Below, in pieces: positions 40,734 through 49,191 of a DNA stretch of 64,000 nucleotides (within the stretch, counting starts at the first letter, position 1; every line of letters begins with the position of its first letter). The stretch is from Thalassobius sp050633445. GTDB lineage: Bacteria > Pseudomonadota > Alphaproteobacteria > Rhodobacterales > Rhodobacteraceae. Location: the NCBI GenBank assembly GCA_050633445.1, contig JBOEGN010000033.1, positions 124,001-188,000 of the forward strand, given 5' to 3'. The notes beneath the pieces were generated by a model that did no database searches, was not told the DNA's origin, and saw only the letters and a program-made list of their open reading frames with translations. A program made the position numbers and the translations under genes.

Positions 40734-43700
40734 GGCAACACAAGCCCAAGTCACCGCCGCGCGCCCCGGCTGGTCTACGTGGTTGTCGGCGAACGCCGGG
40801 TCCGGGAAAACGCGGGTGCTGACGGATCGCGTGGCGCGGTTGCTGCTTAGGGATGTTCAGCCGCAGCACATCCTGTGTCTGACCTACACCAAGGCCGCCG
40901 CCAGCGAGATGCAAAACAGGTTGTTTACCCGTCTGGGTGCCTGGGCAATGTTGCCAGATGATCAATTGCGCGCACAGCTGACCGACTTGGGCGCAGACGG
41001 AGACGTGGACGACGCCGCGCTGCGCAATGCCCGCACCCTGTTTGCTCGCGCGATTGAGACGCCCGGTGGGCTGAAAATTCAGACGATCCACTCGTTCTGT
41101 TCGGCCTTGTTGCGGCGGTTCCCGCTAGAGGCAAAGGTCAGCCCTCAGTTCAAGGAAATGGAGGATCGCGCCGCGTCCTTGCTGCGCGAAGAGGTTCTGC
41201 GCGAGCTTGCGGAAACTGACCCAGAACGGCTGGCTGGGGTGGCAAAATACGTCACCGCGGGGGATTTCGACGGGCTGACCCGTGATCTGGTGATGCACCG
41301 CGCCGAATTCGATGAATTCCTGTCGACCGAGCAAACCTTGGCACTGTTCGAACTGCCCAGGAATTTTGACGAAAACGCCTTGCTGGACCTGGTGTTCTTG
41401 GGCGGCGAGCGAGAGCTACTTACCCAGTTGATCACTGCCCTTCGCACAGGCGGTGCAAATGACAACAAGGCTGCGGATAAGTTGGCCATGATTGGTGACC
41501 TGTCGCTGAAATCGTTGCCGCAGCTTGAGGGCGTTTTTCTGACTGGCAAAGGCGCAAAAAGCCCGTTTTCTGCCAAGTTAGGCTCTTTTCCAACAAAGGG
41601 CGTGCAGAAAAACCACCCCGATCTGACAACCCGACTAGAGCCTCTTATGCTGCGCATCGAGGATGCGCGCGAAAAGCGGTTGGCGCTGGCTGCGTCCCGA
41701 AAAACCGCAGCTTTGCACACCTTTGCCAGCGCCTTTCTGCCCGCTTACGAGCAAAAGAAGCAGGATCGCAGCTGGCTGGACTTTGACGACTTGATCCTGC
41801 GCGCGCGGGACCTGCTGACTGACCCGGCTGTGGCGGCCTGGGTGCTGTATCGTCTAGATGGCGGCATCGACCATATCCTGGTGGACGAAGCGCAGGATAC
41901 CTCGCCCGCGCAGTGGAAAGTAATCGAGCTGTTGGCGCAGGAGTTCACCAGCGGACAAGGTGCGCGCACCGACAAAGAGCGGACCATTTTCGTCGTTGGG
42001 GACAAAAAGCAGTCGATCTACTCTTTTCAGGGTGCGGACCCGCGTGAATTCGACCGGATGCAGCGCGAATTTGGCGAGCGTTTGGACCAGACTGACCACC
42101 CGCTTGCTGTGCAGGAATTGCAGTATTCGTTTCGATCCTCCAAAGCGATCCTTGACCTGGTGGACGAGACTTTTCGCGGCCACGAAGAATCGGGGTTTCC
42201 AACCGAGGGCCGACACCGCGCGTTCAAGGATCAGATGCCCGGACGGGTCGATCTGTGGCCCATCGTGGCGCCTACCAAAGACGAAACCGAGGAAGATTGG
42301 TTCGAGCCCGTTGATCGGATAAGCGAGAAACATCATCGCATTCAGTTGGGCGAACATATAGCCGACGGAATCAAGGCGCTTATCGACGCTGAGCACCCCA
42401 TTCCTGAGGAAATCGGCCATACTGGCGAATACCAGATGCGGCCCGTCCGGCCTGGTGATTTCTTGATACTGGTGCGCAAACGCTCGGGCCTGTTCCCCGA
42501 GGTGATCCGCGCATTGAAGGATCGTAAACTGGCTGTGGCCGGGGCAGACAGATTGAAGGTTGGGGCAGAATTGGCGGTCAAGGATTTGGCGGCGCTGCTG
42601 TCGTTTCTCTCGACCCCTGAGGACAGTTTTAACCTTGCCGTCGCACTGAAATCGCCTTTGTTTGGCTGGAACGAGACTCAGTTGTTTGACCTGGCCCACG
42701 GCCGCAAAGAACCGTTTTTGTGGGAAACTTTGCGCAAGCAAGCTGACAAATTTCCCGCCGAAATGGGTATCTTGAATGACCTGCGCGGACAGACCGATTT
42801 TTTGCGACCTTACGATCTGATCGAACGCATCCTGACCCGGCACGATGGGCGTCGAAAATTGCTGGCGCGGCTCGGAATCGAGGCCGAAGACGGCATCAAC
42901 GCCTTTCTTGCGCAGGCGCTGGCCTATGAACGCAACGCGATCCCCAGCCTTAAGGGGTTCCTGGAATGGATGGTCACGGACGATCTGGAAATCAAGCGCC
43001 AGATGGACAGCGCCGAGGATCAGATCCGCGTCATGACGGTGCACGGCGCCAAAGGGCTGGAGGCTCCGATCGTGATTATGCCCGAAACGCTGAACACGCG
43101 AGCTCCGATGGGTGGGGATGTTCAGGTCGCGGGGGAAACTGCGGTGTGGAAGACCAGCGCAGACGAGATGCCAAGCCTGTTGACCCAGGCCAAAACCACC
43201 GCCGCTGAGCGTGAGGAATATGAGCGCGACAGGTTGCTATATGTCGCCATGACGCGCGCCGAAAAATGGCTGATTCTGACGGGAGCAGGGGACTATAAGC
43301 AGGGCGATGGCAGCTGGTACGACAAGGTGAGCGCGGCCGCCCTGCGCTTGGGGGCAGCACCCGCGCCGATGCCCACCGGCGACGGTTTGCGGCTGGAACA
43401 TATGGACTGGAACCAACCGGTCGAACGCCCAAAGGTGCCTTTGGATGCCCCGGATGTTGCCTTGCCTGCGATTTTCAACACTGATGTGGCCGACCCGGTG
43501 AAACCGCTTGGCACGCTTAGCCCATCGGATCTGGGTGGTGCCAAGGCCCTTCCCGGAGAGGCCGGACGCGATGAAGATGACGCAATGCGCCGCGGCACCT
43601 GGCTGCACATGATGTTGGAACACCTGCCCAGCGCCGACCCCTTGGCCTGGCCCAAGATGGCGGAAAACATCTGCAGCGGCGCAGATGATGCGCCCGAACT

Positions 43701-44100
43701 TTTGGCCGAGGCGACAAAGGTCATCACGAACCCCGATCTGACCTTTCTGTTCAGTGATTCCACCTTGGCCGAGGTGCCGGTGACCGCCACCTTGACCGCG
43801 TTGGGGGGGCGACGGCTGCATGGGGTGATCGACCGGTTGGTTATTTCTCAGGCACGTGTTCTGGCCGTCGATTTCAAATCAAACGCCGTTGTCCCAACCT
43901 CGGCTGCGCAGGTTCCGGACGGATTGCTGCGGCAGATGGGTGCCTATGCCCATGTTTTGGCAGAGATTTACCCAGGCCGTCAGATTGATACCGCCATTTT
44001 GTGGACCAAAACCGCGACCTTGATGACACTGCCACAAGATTTGGTGACTGACGCGCTGAAAACCACAAGCCTCCTTGACGCTGGGGGTCAGGCTACCTAG
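40723..44100 (+). CDS. addA: Double-strand break repair helicase AddA
   Basis: AddA is the motor subunit of the AddAB recombination complex. The 1125-residue protein has UvrD-type helicase motifs in order: Walker A ANAGSGKTRVL, LCLTYTKAAASEM, LVDEAQDTSPAQWKVI, VVGDKKQSIYSFQGADP, VMTVHGAKGLEAPIVI and LLYVAMTRAEKWLIL. The C-terminal nuclease domain includes GTWLHMMLEHLP and the catalytic AVDFKSN. It is full length for alphaproteobacterial AddA. trxA follows after 34 bp. Confidence 0.96.
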   Translation: MRNEATQAQVTAARPGWSTWLSANAGSGKTRVLTDRVARLLLRDVQPQHILCLTYTKAAASEMQNRLFTRLGAWAMLPDDQLRAQLTDLGADGDVDDAALRNARTLFARAIETPGGLKIQTIHSFCSALLRRFPLEAKVSPQFKEMEDRAASLLREEVLRELAETDPERLAGVAKYVTAGDFDGLTRDLVMHRAEFDEFLSTEQTLALFELPRNFDENALLDLVFLGGERELLTQLITALRTGGANDNKAADKLAMIGDLSLKSLPQLEGVFLTGKGAKSPFSAKLGSFPTKGVQKNHPDLTTRLEPLMLRIEDAREKRLALAASRKTAALHTFASAFLPAYEQKKQDRSWLDFDDLILRARDLLTDPAVAAWVLYRLDGGIDHILVDEAQDTSPAQWKVIELLAQEFTSGQGARTDKERTIFVVGDKKQSIYSFQGADPREFDRMQREFGERLDQTDHPLAVQELQYSFRSSKAILDLVDETFRGHEESGFPTEGRHRAFKDQMPGRVDLWPIVAPTKDETEEDWFEPVDRISEKHHRIQLGEHIADGIKALIDAEHPIPEEIGHTGEYQMRPVRPGDFLILVRKRSGLFPEVIRALKDRKLAVAGADRLKVGAELAVKDLAALLSFLSTPEDSFNLAVALKSPLFGWNETQLFDLAHGRKEPFLWETLRKQADKFPAEMGILNDLRGQTDFLRPYDLIERILTRHDGRRKLLARLGIEAEDGINAFLAQALAYERNAIPSLKGFLEWMVTDDLEIKRQMDSAEDQIRVMTVHGAKGLEAPIVIMPETLNTRAPMGGDVQVAGETAVWKTSADEMPSLLTQAKTTAAEREEYERDRLLYVAMTRAEKWLILTGAGDYKQGDGSWYDKVSAAALRLGAAPAPMPTGDGLRLEHMDWNQPVERPKVPLDAPDVALPAIFNTDVADPVKPLGTLSPSDLGGAKALPGEAGRDEDDAMRRGTWLHMMLEHLPSADPLAWPKMAENICSGADDAPELLAEATKVITNPDLTFLFSDSTLAEVPVTATLTALGGRRLHGVIDRLVISQARVLAVDFKSNAVVPTSAAQVPDGLLRQMGAYAHVLAEIYPGRQIDTAILWTKTATLMTLPQDLVTDALKTTSLLDAGGQAT

Positions 44101-44134
44101 GTTCTGATCCGAACCAAGATTCAGGAGAATTCAC

Positions 44135-44455
44135 ATGGCCACTGTTGCCGTTACTGACGCGACTTTCGACGCAGAAGTCAAAAATTCCGACGTCCCCGTT
44201 GTGGTGGACTTCTGGGCAGAATGGTGCGGCCCCTGTAAACAGATCGGCCCCGCCCTGGAAGAACTGTCCGAAGAGCTGGGCGATACTGTAAAAGTCGTCA
44301 AAGTCGATGTTGACCAGAACCCCAACGCCGCTGCGGCGATGGGCGTGCGCGGTATTCCCGCTCTGTTCATCTTCAAGGACGGTCAGGTTGTTTCGAACCG
44401 TGCCGGCGCTGCGCCCAAGGCCGCGTTGCAGTCGTGGATCCAAGACTCGATCTGA
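44135..44455 (+). CDS. trxA: Thioredoxin 1
   Basis: This 106-residue cytoplasmic thioredoxin reduces protein disulfides and feeds ribonucleotide reductase and peroxiredoxins. The active site WCGPCK sits in VVVDFWAEWCGPCKQIG, and the cis-proline segment is RGIPALFIFK. A CAGGAG site precedes the ATG. It closes the run that starts at divL and is followed by its own terminator; addA-trxA proximity is common in alphaproteobacteria. Confidence 0.97.
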   Translation: MATVAVTDATFDAEVKNSDVPVVVDFWAEWCGPCKQIGPALEELSEELGDTVKVVKVDVDQNPNAAAAMGVRGIPALFIFKDGQVVSNRAGAAPKAALQSWIQDSI

Positions 44456-44479
44456 GCCTATCCAGATCCCAAGACGTTC

Positions 44480-44509
44480 AAAGCCCCGGCTCAATGCTGG
44501 GGCTTTTTT
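44480..44509 (+). terminator. Rho-independent terminator of trxA
   Basis: An 11-bp stem AAAGCCCCGGC/GCTGGGGCTTT (one G-U pair) with a 5-nt loop runs into six T residues. It ends the divL-to-trxA run, just before the convergent DUF2269 gene. Confidence 0.92.
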
Positions 44510-44520
44510 CATGGGATTTT

Positions 44521-44988
44521 CTAGAAGATGGGCTTGGTCAGCATCAGCCAAACGATGGCCAGAACCGCACCAAAGGCGGGGAAACCAAACGCGAACCACC
44601 ATCTGAAAAGCCGATGATAGGTCGCGGGCAAAGGTTGCCCGGCGTCACGCGCCTGCCGCGCGAGGTTTCGCATCTTGATCTGAAATCCCACAACGGGCAG
44701 CCAGAACACGCCCACAATCACATATAGGATTAGCGAAAGGGCGACCCAGCCCTCGGTCAGCGGATACCCGGAATTCAGCGCCAGAATCGTCCCGGTGATC
44801 GGTTGCAAGATTGCGGCCGTAGCCGTGAACAGCGTGTCTGCCAGAACGACAATCCCGGCCACATGCGCGATCAAAACTGGATCGCGGGAACGGTGCGAAA
44901 CGACCATGAAGAACGCGATGCCCGCACCAGTGCCCAGCAAGACTGTGGCACCTAAAACGTGGATTAAAAGAAGCGCGTCGTAGGTCAT
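44521..44988 (-). CDS. DUF2269 family integral membrane protein
   Basis: This protein of about 155 residues has four hydrophobic helices and starts MTYDALLLIHVLGATVLLGTG, typical of the DUF2269 family of unknown function. The ATG overlaps the stop of the upstream gene (ATGA), so the two are translationally coupled; a longer open frame into that gene was rejected. The C-terminal FRWWFAFGFPAFGAVLAIVWLML is typical. Confidence 0.85.
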   Translation of the reverse strand: MTYDALLLIHVLGATVLLGTGAGIAFFMVVSHRSRDPVLIAHVAGIVVLADTLFTATAAILQPITGTILALNSGYPLTEGWVALSLILYVIVGVFWLPVVGFQIKMRNLARQARDAGQPLPATYHRLFRWWFAFGFPAFGAVLAIVWLMLTKPIF

Positions 44989-46265
44989 TCGTCCTCGATC
45001 AAAAGCCATATGAAAAGGGCCAGAGTCATGCCCGGAAAGACCTTTATCATCGGTCCCAACGGATCGCGCCAAAGATCCGGTGTCAGAACGGCAGCTCCAA
45101 GTAGATAGACAACAGAGAGCACGATCATGCCCAGTGCCGCGAGCCGTGTCCAACGACGCCAAAGGATTGCAAACCCAAGTGCGATGTCTGCAACGATGCC
45201 TCCGCCAACGGAAATAGCTGCAAAGAACGGAATAACCCCGCGATCCGTCAGGGTTTTCACCGCCATATCAGTCTCGAATAAGCCAATTAGACCCGAAATT
45301 GTCCAAAAAATCGCCAAAGTCGCGATGGCCAGAGGAAGCAATAAATACAACCGCGCAAAGCTACGCTCTTGCCGGGTTGCGGGGAGATTCAATAGGGTCA
45401 CGGACAAGGGTCGGCAGGTGTACGGCCAGCTCGATGCATCTCCGCGAATACCACCCTGAAGCGCGTGCAATGCCGTTGTCCTAAGGGGCGAACGCCAGCC
45501 GAGATAGCCAAGCAAATCGGCAGTCTTTCCCGAAAGGTCAATCACCCAATTGGGCACCCGAACCGACACTCCCTTACCGACCCCCAGCCAGCGGCGCATT
45601 TTCAGGATCAGATCGGGAAAACTCTGCGCCTCTGGCTCCGTCAAATCAGCAATGGTTCCGCTGGGAACTTCGCCATTTGCCGCGCGCACGACCGCGGCGG
45701 CAACGTCGTCAATGTGCACCGTCTGTACCTGCGCATCAGGAAAAACTACGGGGCAAACGCCAGGCAGACTCGCCACCGCGCGCAACAACGCTGTGCCGCC
45801 ATATGCCTCGGGGGAAATCACCAATGTTGGGCGCAATATCACCCAATCTGGCGCCAATTCGATGATGATCGCATCACCGCGCGCTTTGCTGCGAAAAAAC
45901 TCGGTCGGGGCATCGGGCGACACACCGGCTGCAGAGATCTGAACGATGCGCACCCCGCAACGCCGCGCGGCATTCGTCAGCCGTTCAACCGCCTGGACAT
46001 GGATTGCTTGCAAACTGTCGCGCGCTCCGTCCTGCAGCGCGCCCGAAGCATTCACAACCACGTCGAAATTGACCAGAATTTCCAGCCAGTCCTCGATAGA
46101 AAGGCTGGGAATGTCGCGAATGATCCACTTGGCGGTCGGGTCACTCCGCAAAGCCCGTTTCTGCGACCTCCCAAGGCCGGCGATTTGCATCCCCGCGCCA
46201 ACCAACGCGCGCATACAGGCCGAACCGATCAAGCCGTAGCCCCCCAAAACAAGGACGCGCGTCAT
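44985..46265 (-). CDS. NAD(P)-binding SDR-type domain fused to DoxX-like membrane domain
   Basis: This protein of 426 residues joins two parts. Residues 1-210 are an atypical SDR/NmrA-like Rossmann domain starting VLVLGGYGLIGSACMRALV, with no obvious YxxxK dyad. Residues 300-426 hold four membrane helices resembling DoxX-like proteins. Similar fusions exist in alphaproteobacteria, but no substrate is assigned. The ATG at 46265 is chosen because it overlaps the stop of the upstream gene (ATGA); an ATG three codons earlier is possible. Together with DUF2269 downstream it forms a coupled three-gene unit with the gene at 46262-47179. Confidence 0.78.
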   Translation of the reverse strand: MTRVLVLGGYGLIGSACMRALVGAGMQIAGLGRSQKRALRSDPTAKWIIRDIPSLSIEDWLEILVNFDVVVNASGALQDGARDSLQAIHVQAVERLTNAARRCGVRIVQISAAGVSPDAPTEFFRSKARGDAIIIELAPDWVILRPTLVISPEAYGGTALLRAVASLPGVCPVVFPDAQVQTVHIDDVAAAVVRAANGEVPSGTIADLTEPEAQSFPDLILKMRRWLGVGKGVSVRVPNWVIDLSGKTADLLGYLGWRSPLRTTALHALQGGIRGDASSWPYTCRPLSVTLLNLPATRQERSFARLYLLLPLAIATLAIFWTISGLIGLFETDMAVKTLTDRGVIPFFAAISVGGGIVADIALGFAILWRRWTRLAALGMIVLSVVYLLGAAVLTPDLWRDPLGPMIKVFPGMTLALFIWLLIEDE

Positions 46266-47179
46266 ACGGGCCATCCTTCACGGCGCAGGGCTTTGGCGAT
46301 TTGCTTGTCGGCAAATGCCCGCCCCGAATTGATACAGTTATTTTGCCAGAACCAATAAATATAGCGTTGGTAATCGGGCTGATGGTCCTGCACCTGCTCA
46401 AAGGCGTTCGCTACCCCCAGGGTTTCGACGTTCAGCGCGATGTGATGGAAATCAATTTTGCCGAACAACACGCAAGGCTTACCAAAAAAGAACCCGTGAA
46501 ACGCCGCTGCCGAATTCTGCGTAACCACATAGTTGCATCGCTGCAAATGCTGCACCATTCCGCCCGTTTGGATGCTGAGATTGGCGAACCTGTCTTGCAT
46601 ATGCAGCAGGCGACGCTGCTCTTCGCGGGCATATGTTTCGTTTGGATGCAGCGTCGCGATGACCCGCTTGTTTGGCTCGTTATGCAGCACCGCCATAAGC
46701 ATTTCTATCGGGCTGGCCATTTGAAACGAGCGCCGCTCGGTCAGATTGCCTTGTAGGGGAACATAGACGAAACCGTCCTGGCTTACATCCTCAGTGGCGC
46801 CTTTGAACATCCGCTTTTGCCAGCGTGAATGGAAGCTTTTGGCCTTATCAGGGTCTATTTTTTCCGGAGCAAAACTTTTCTGTGCGACACGCCAGTTCCA
46901 GCGTTCGTTGGTTTTTTCGATCGCCCAAAACGGCCCATGATAAACCTTGCGAAAGGTCAGGCCGTGCTCGGTTGTGGGCTCTTGCATATGAAACATCGCA
47001 TAGCCATCGCGAAACCCGCTGGCCACCCGGTCGCCAAGTCCGCGATTGCAAAGCTCGGTCTGGAATCCTGCCTCTTCGGTCACGGAAATCAGCCTGGACA
47101 GGAAATTATGCGTCCCGGCCTGCGCGGCCTTCAGCAGCTTGCCTTCCAGGTAGAGGCGCAGGATCTTGGGTTCGGTCAT
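46262..47179 (-). CDS. Capsule-polysaccharide-synthesis-like (Kdo-transferase-like) protein
   Basis: The function of this 305-residue protein is not certain. The C-terminal half resembles the capsule polysaccharide synthesis fold of KpsC/KpsS-type proteins. RVIATLHPNETY is followed by CNYVVTQNSAAAFHGFFFGKPCVLFG, matching the family pattern of a histidine-proline and then a N-S-...-GKP loop. No membrane segments or signal peptide are seen. It starts a minus-strand unit with the SDR-DoxX and DUF2269 genes and is divergent from hslV. A role in surface sugar handling is an inference from the fold. Confidence 0.65.
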   Translation of the reverse strand: MTEPKILRLYLEGKLLKAAQAGTHNFLSRLISVTEEAGFQTELCNRGLGDRVASGFRDGYAMFHMQEPTTEHGLTFRKVYHGPFWAIEKTNERWNWRVAQKSFAPEKIDPDKAKSFHSRWQKRMFKGATEDVSQDGFVYVPLQGNLTERRSFQMASPIEMLMAVLHNEPNKRVIATLHPNETYAREEQRRLLHMQDRFANLSIQTGGMVQHLQRCNYVVTQNSAAAFHGFFFGKPCVLFGKIDFHHIALNVETLGVANAFEQVQDHQPDYQRYIYWFWQNNCINSGRAFADKQIAKALRREGWPV

Positions 47180-47222
47180 GGCGGAAAGCTACCTAGGCAA
47201 ACTAGCGCAGGCAAGCACTACT

Positions 47223-47252
47223 CTTGTGTGGCCCGGACTAAGGTTCCATATA
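47223..47252 (+). promoter_or_regulatory. Candidate heat-shock (RpoH-type) promoter of hslVU
   Basis: CTTGTG at 47223-47228 and CCATATA at 47246-47252, 17 bp apart, resemble the alphaproteobacterial RpoH pattern (CTTG...CCATAT). They lie 27 bp before the hslV start. hslVU is a common RpoH target, so the placement fits, but the match is partial. Confidence 0.35.
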
Positions 47253-47278
47253 GGCCAACAGGCAAACGGAGGACGCTT

Positions 47279-47836
47279 ATGTCGGACGAAAATTTCCCCG
47301 GATGGCACGGCACCACGATCATTGGTGTGAAAAAGGCCGGGCAGGTCGTGATTGCCGGTGATGGCCAGGTGTCGCTGGGCCAAACCGTGATCAAGGGCAC
47401 CGCGCGCAAGGTGCGTCGGTTGAGCCCCGGCGGGTTCGATGTTGTGGCCGGGTTCGCCGGATCCACCGCCGATGCGTTCACCTTGCTAGAGCGTCTGGAG
47501 GCCAAACTGGAGGCAACCCCTGGCCAGTTGGCCCGCGCCTCCGTCGAGTTGGCCAAGGATTGGCGCACCGACAAATACCTGCAAAAACTCGAGGCGATGC
47601 TGATTGTCACCGACGGCGCGGATATGTTTGTGATCACCGGTGCCGGCGATGTGCTGGAGCCGGAGCATAACGTTGCAGCCATCGGATCAGGCGGTAATTT
47701 TGCCTTGGCCGCCGCGCGCGGCATGATGGACACCGACCTGTCCGCCGAAGAGGTCGCCCGCAAAGCTATGGCCATCGCCGCCGACATCTGCGTTTACACA
47801 AATGGCAAACTGACCGTGGAAAGCATCACCAAATGA
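47279..47836 (+). CDS. hslV: ATP-dependent protease subunit HslV
   Basis: HslV is the proteasome-like peptidase ring of the HslUV protease. The 185-residue protein matures to an N-terminal threonine in GTTIIGVKK, the active nucleophile, and contains the family segments IAGDGQVSLGQTVIKGTARKV and GSGGNFALAAARG. The ATG has a GGAGG site 6 bp upstream. A much longer open frame runs upstream but is antisense to the previous gene. The stop overlaps the start of hslU (ATGA). Confidence 0.97.
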   Translation: MSDENFPGWHGTTIIGVKKAGQVVIAGDGQVSLGQTVIKGTARKVRRLSPGGFDVVAGFAGSTADAFTLLERLEAKLEATPGQLARASVELAKDWRTDKYLQKLEAMLIVTDGADMFVITGAGDVLEPEHNVAAIGSGGNFALAAARGMMDTDLSAEEVARKAMAIAADICVYTNGKLTVESITK

Positions 47837-49140
47837 CCGATCTGACCCCCCGTGAAATCGTCAGCGAGCTGGATCGCTTTATCATTGGCCAGGCCGACGC
47901 CAAACGCTCGGTCGCGGTGGCATTGCGGTCGCGGTGGCGGCGCAAGCAGCTGGACGATGACCTGCGCGACGAGGTTTACCCCAAGAATATCCTGATGATC
48001 GGCCCCACCGGCGTGGGCAAAACCGAGATCAGCCGCCGCTTGGCAAAACTGGCCCGCGCACCCTTTATCAAGGTCGAAGCGACCAAGTTTACCGAGGTCG
48101 GCTATGTCGGGCGGGATGTCGAACAGATCATCCGCGATCTGGTGGACAGCTCGATCGCGCTGACCCGCGAAAATATGCGCGATGAGGTTAAGACCAAGGC
48201 CTATGAGGCCGCCGAAGAACGCGTGATCGAGGTCATCGCGGGCACAGATGCGCGCGAAGCGACCCGCGAAATGTTCCGCAAAAAGCTGCAAAGCGGCGAG
48301 CTGGACAATACCGAGATCGAATTGGACGTGGCCGATACAGCCAATCCGATGCCGATGATGGACATCCCCGGTCAGCCCGGCAATCAGATGGGCATGATGA
48401 ACCTGGGCGATATTTTCGGCAAAGCTTTTGGTGGCCGCTCGGTTCGCAAGAAAATGACCGTCGCCGAGAGCTATGAGGTACTGATCGCCGAGGAGGCGGA
48501 CAAGCTGCTGGACGACGAAACCGTCACCCGCGCCGCTGTAAAAGCGGTCGAGGAAAACGGCATTGTGTTTCTGGACGAGATCGACAAGGTTTGCGCGCGC
48601 GCCGAGGCGCGGGGCGCTGATGTCAGCCGCGAGGGCGTGCAGCGCGATCTGCTGCCCCTGATCGAAGGCACCACTGTCAGCACCAAACACGGTCCGGTGA
48701 AAACCGATCATGTGCTGTTCATCGCCTCGGGCGCATTTCACATCGCCAAGCCTAGCGACCTGCTGCCGGAATTGCAGGGCCGCCTGCCGATCCGGGTTGA
48801 ACTGAAACCGCTGACCGAAGCGGATTTCGTGCGCATTCTGACGGAAACCGACAACGCTTTGACCCGGCAATACACCGCGCTGATGGCCACCGAGCAGGTC
48901 GAGGTGACCTTTACCGAAGACGGAATCGCCGCCCTGGCCAAGATCGCTGCGGACGTGAACAAAACGGTCGAAAACATCGGCGCGCGGCGGCTGTACACCG
49001 TGATGGAGCGCGTGTTCGAAGAGCTGTCCTTTGCCGCGCCGGATCGTGGCGGCCAATCTGTGACCGTGGACGCGGAATTCGTTCAGGCCAACCTCAGCGA
49101 ATTTTCTAAGTCCGCCGACGTCAGCCGTTATGTGCTCTAG
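47833..49140 (+). CDS. hslU: ATP-dependent protease ATPase subunit HslU
   Basis: HslU is the AAA+ unfoldase of HslUV. The 435-residue protein has Walker A MIGPTGVGKTEISRRL, the pore loop in VEATKFTEVGYVGRDVE, the intermediate domain, Walker B IVFLDEID, and the C-terminal DVSRYVL tail that inserts into HslV. It is translationally coupled to hslV and followed by a terminator. Confidence 0.97.
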   Translation: MTDLTPREIVSELDRFIIGQADAKRSVAVALRSRWRRKQLDDDLRDEVYPKNILMIGPTGVGKTEISRRLAKLARAPFIKVEATKFTEVGYVGRDVEQIIRDLVDSSIALTRENMRDEVKTKAYEAAEERVIEVIAGTDAREATREMFRKKLQSGELDNTEIELDVADTANPMPMMDIPGQPGNQMGMMNLGDIFGKAFGGRSVRKKMTVAESYEVLIAEEADKLLDDETVTRAAVKAVEENGIVFLDEIDKVCARAEARGADVSREGVQRDLLPLIEGTTVSTKHGPVKTDHVLFIASGAFHIAKPSDLLPELQGRLPIRVELKPLTEADFVRILTETDNALTRQYTALMATEQVEVTFTEDGIAALAKIAADVNKTVENIGARRLYTVMERVFEELSFAAPDRGGQSVTVDAEFVQANLSEFSKSADVSRYVL

Positions 49141-49161
49141 TTTCTGACAAAGAAGATGGAT

Positions 49162-49190
49162 AACGTCGCGCCAAAGGGGGCGGCGTTTTT
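49162..49190 (+). terminator. Rho-independent terminator of hslVU
   Basis: Stem AACGTCGCGCC/GGGGCGGCGTT (one G-U pair, one G-G mismatch) is followed by TTTTT, 21 bp after hslU. Its place supports starting the next gene at 49192 rather than 49156. Confidence 0.75.
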
Positions 49191-49191
49191 C

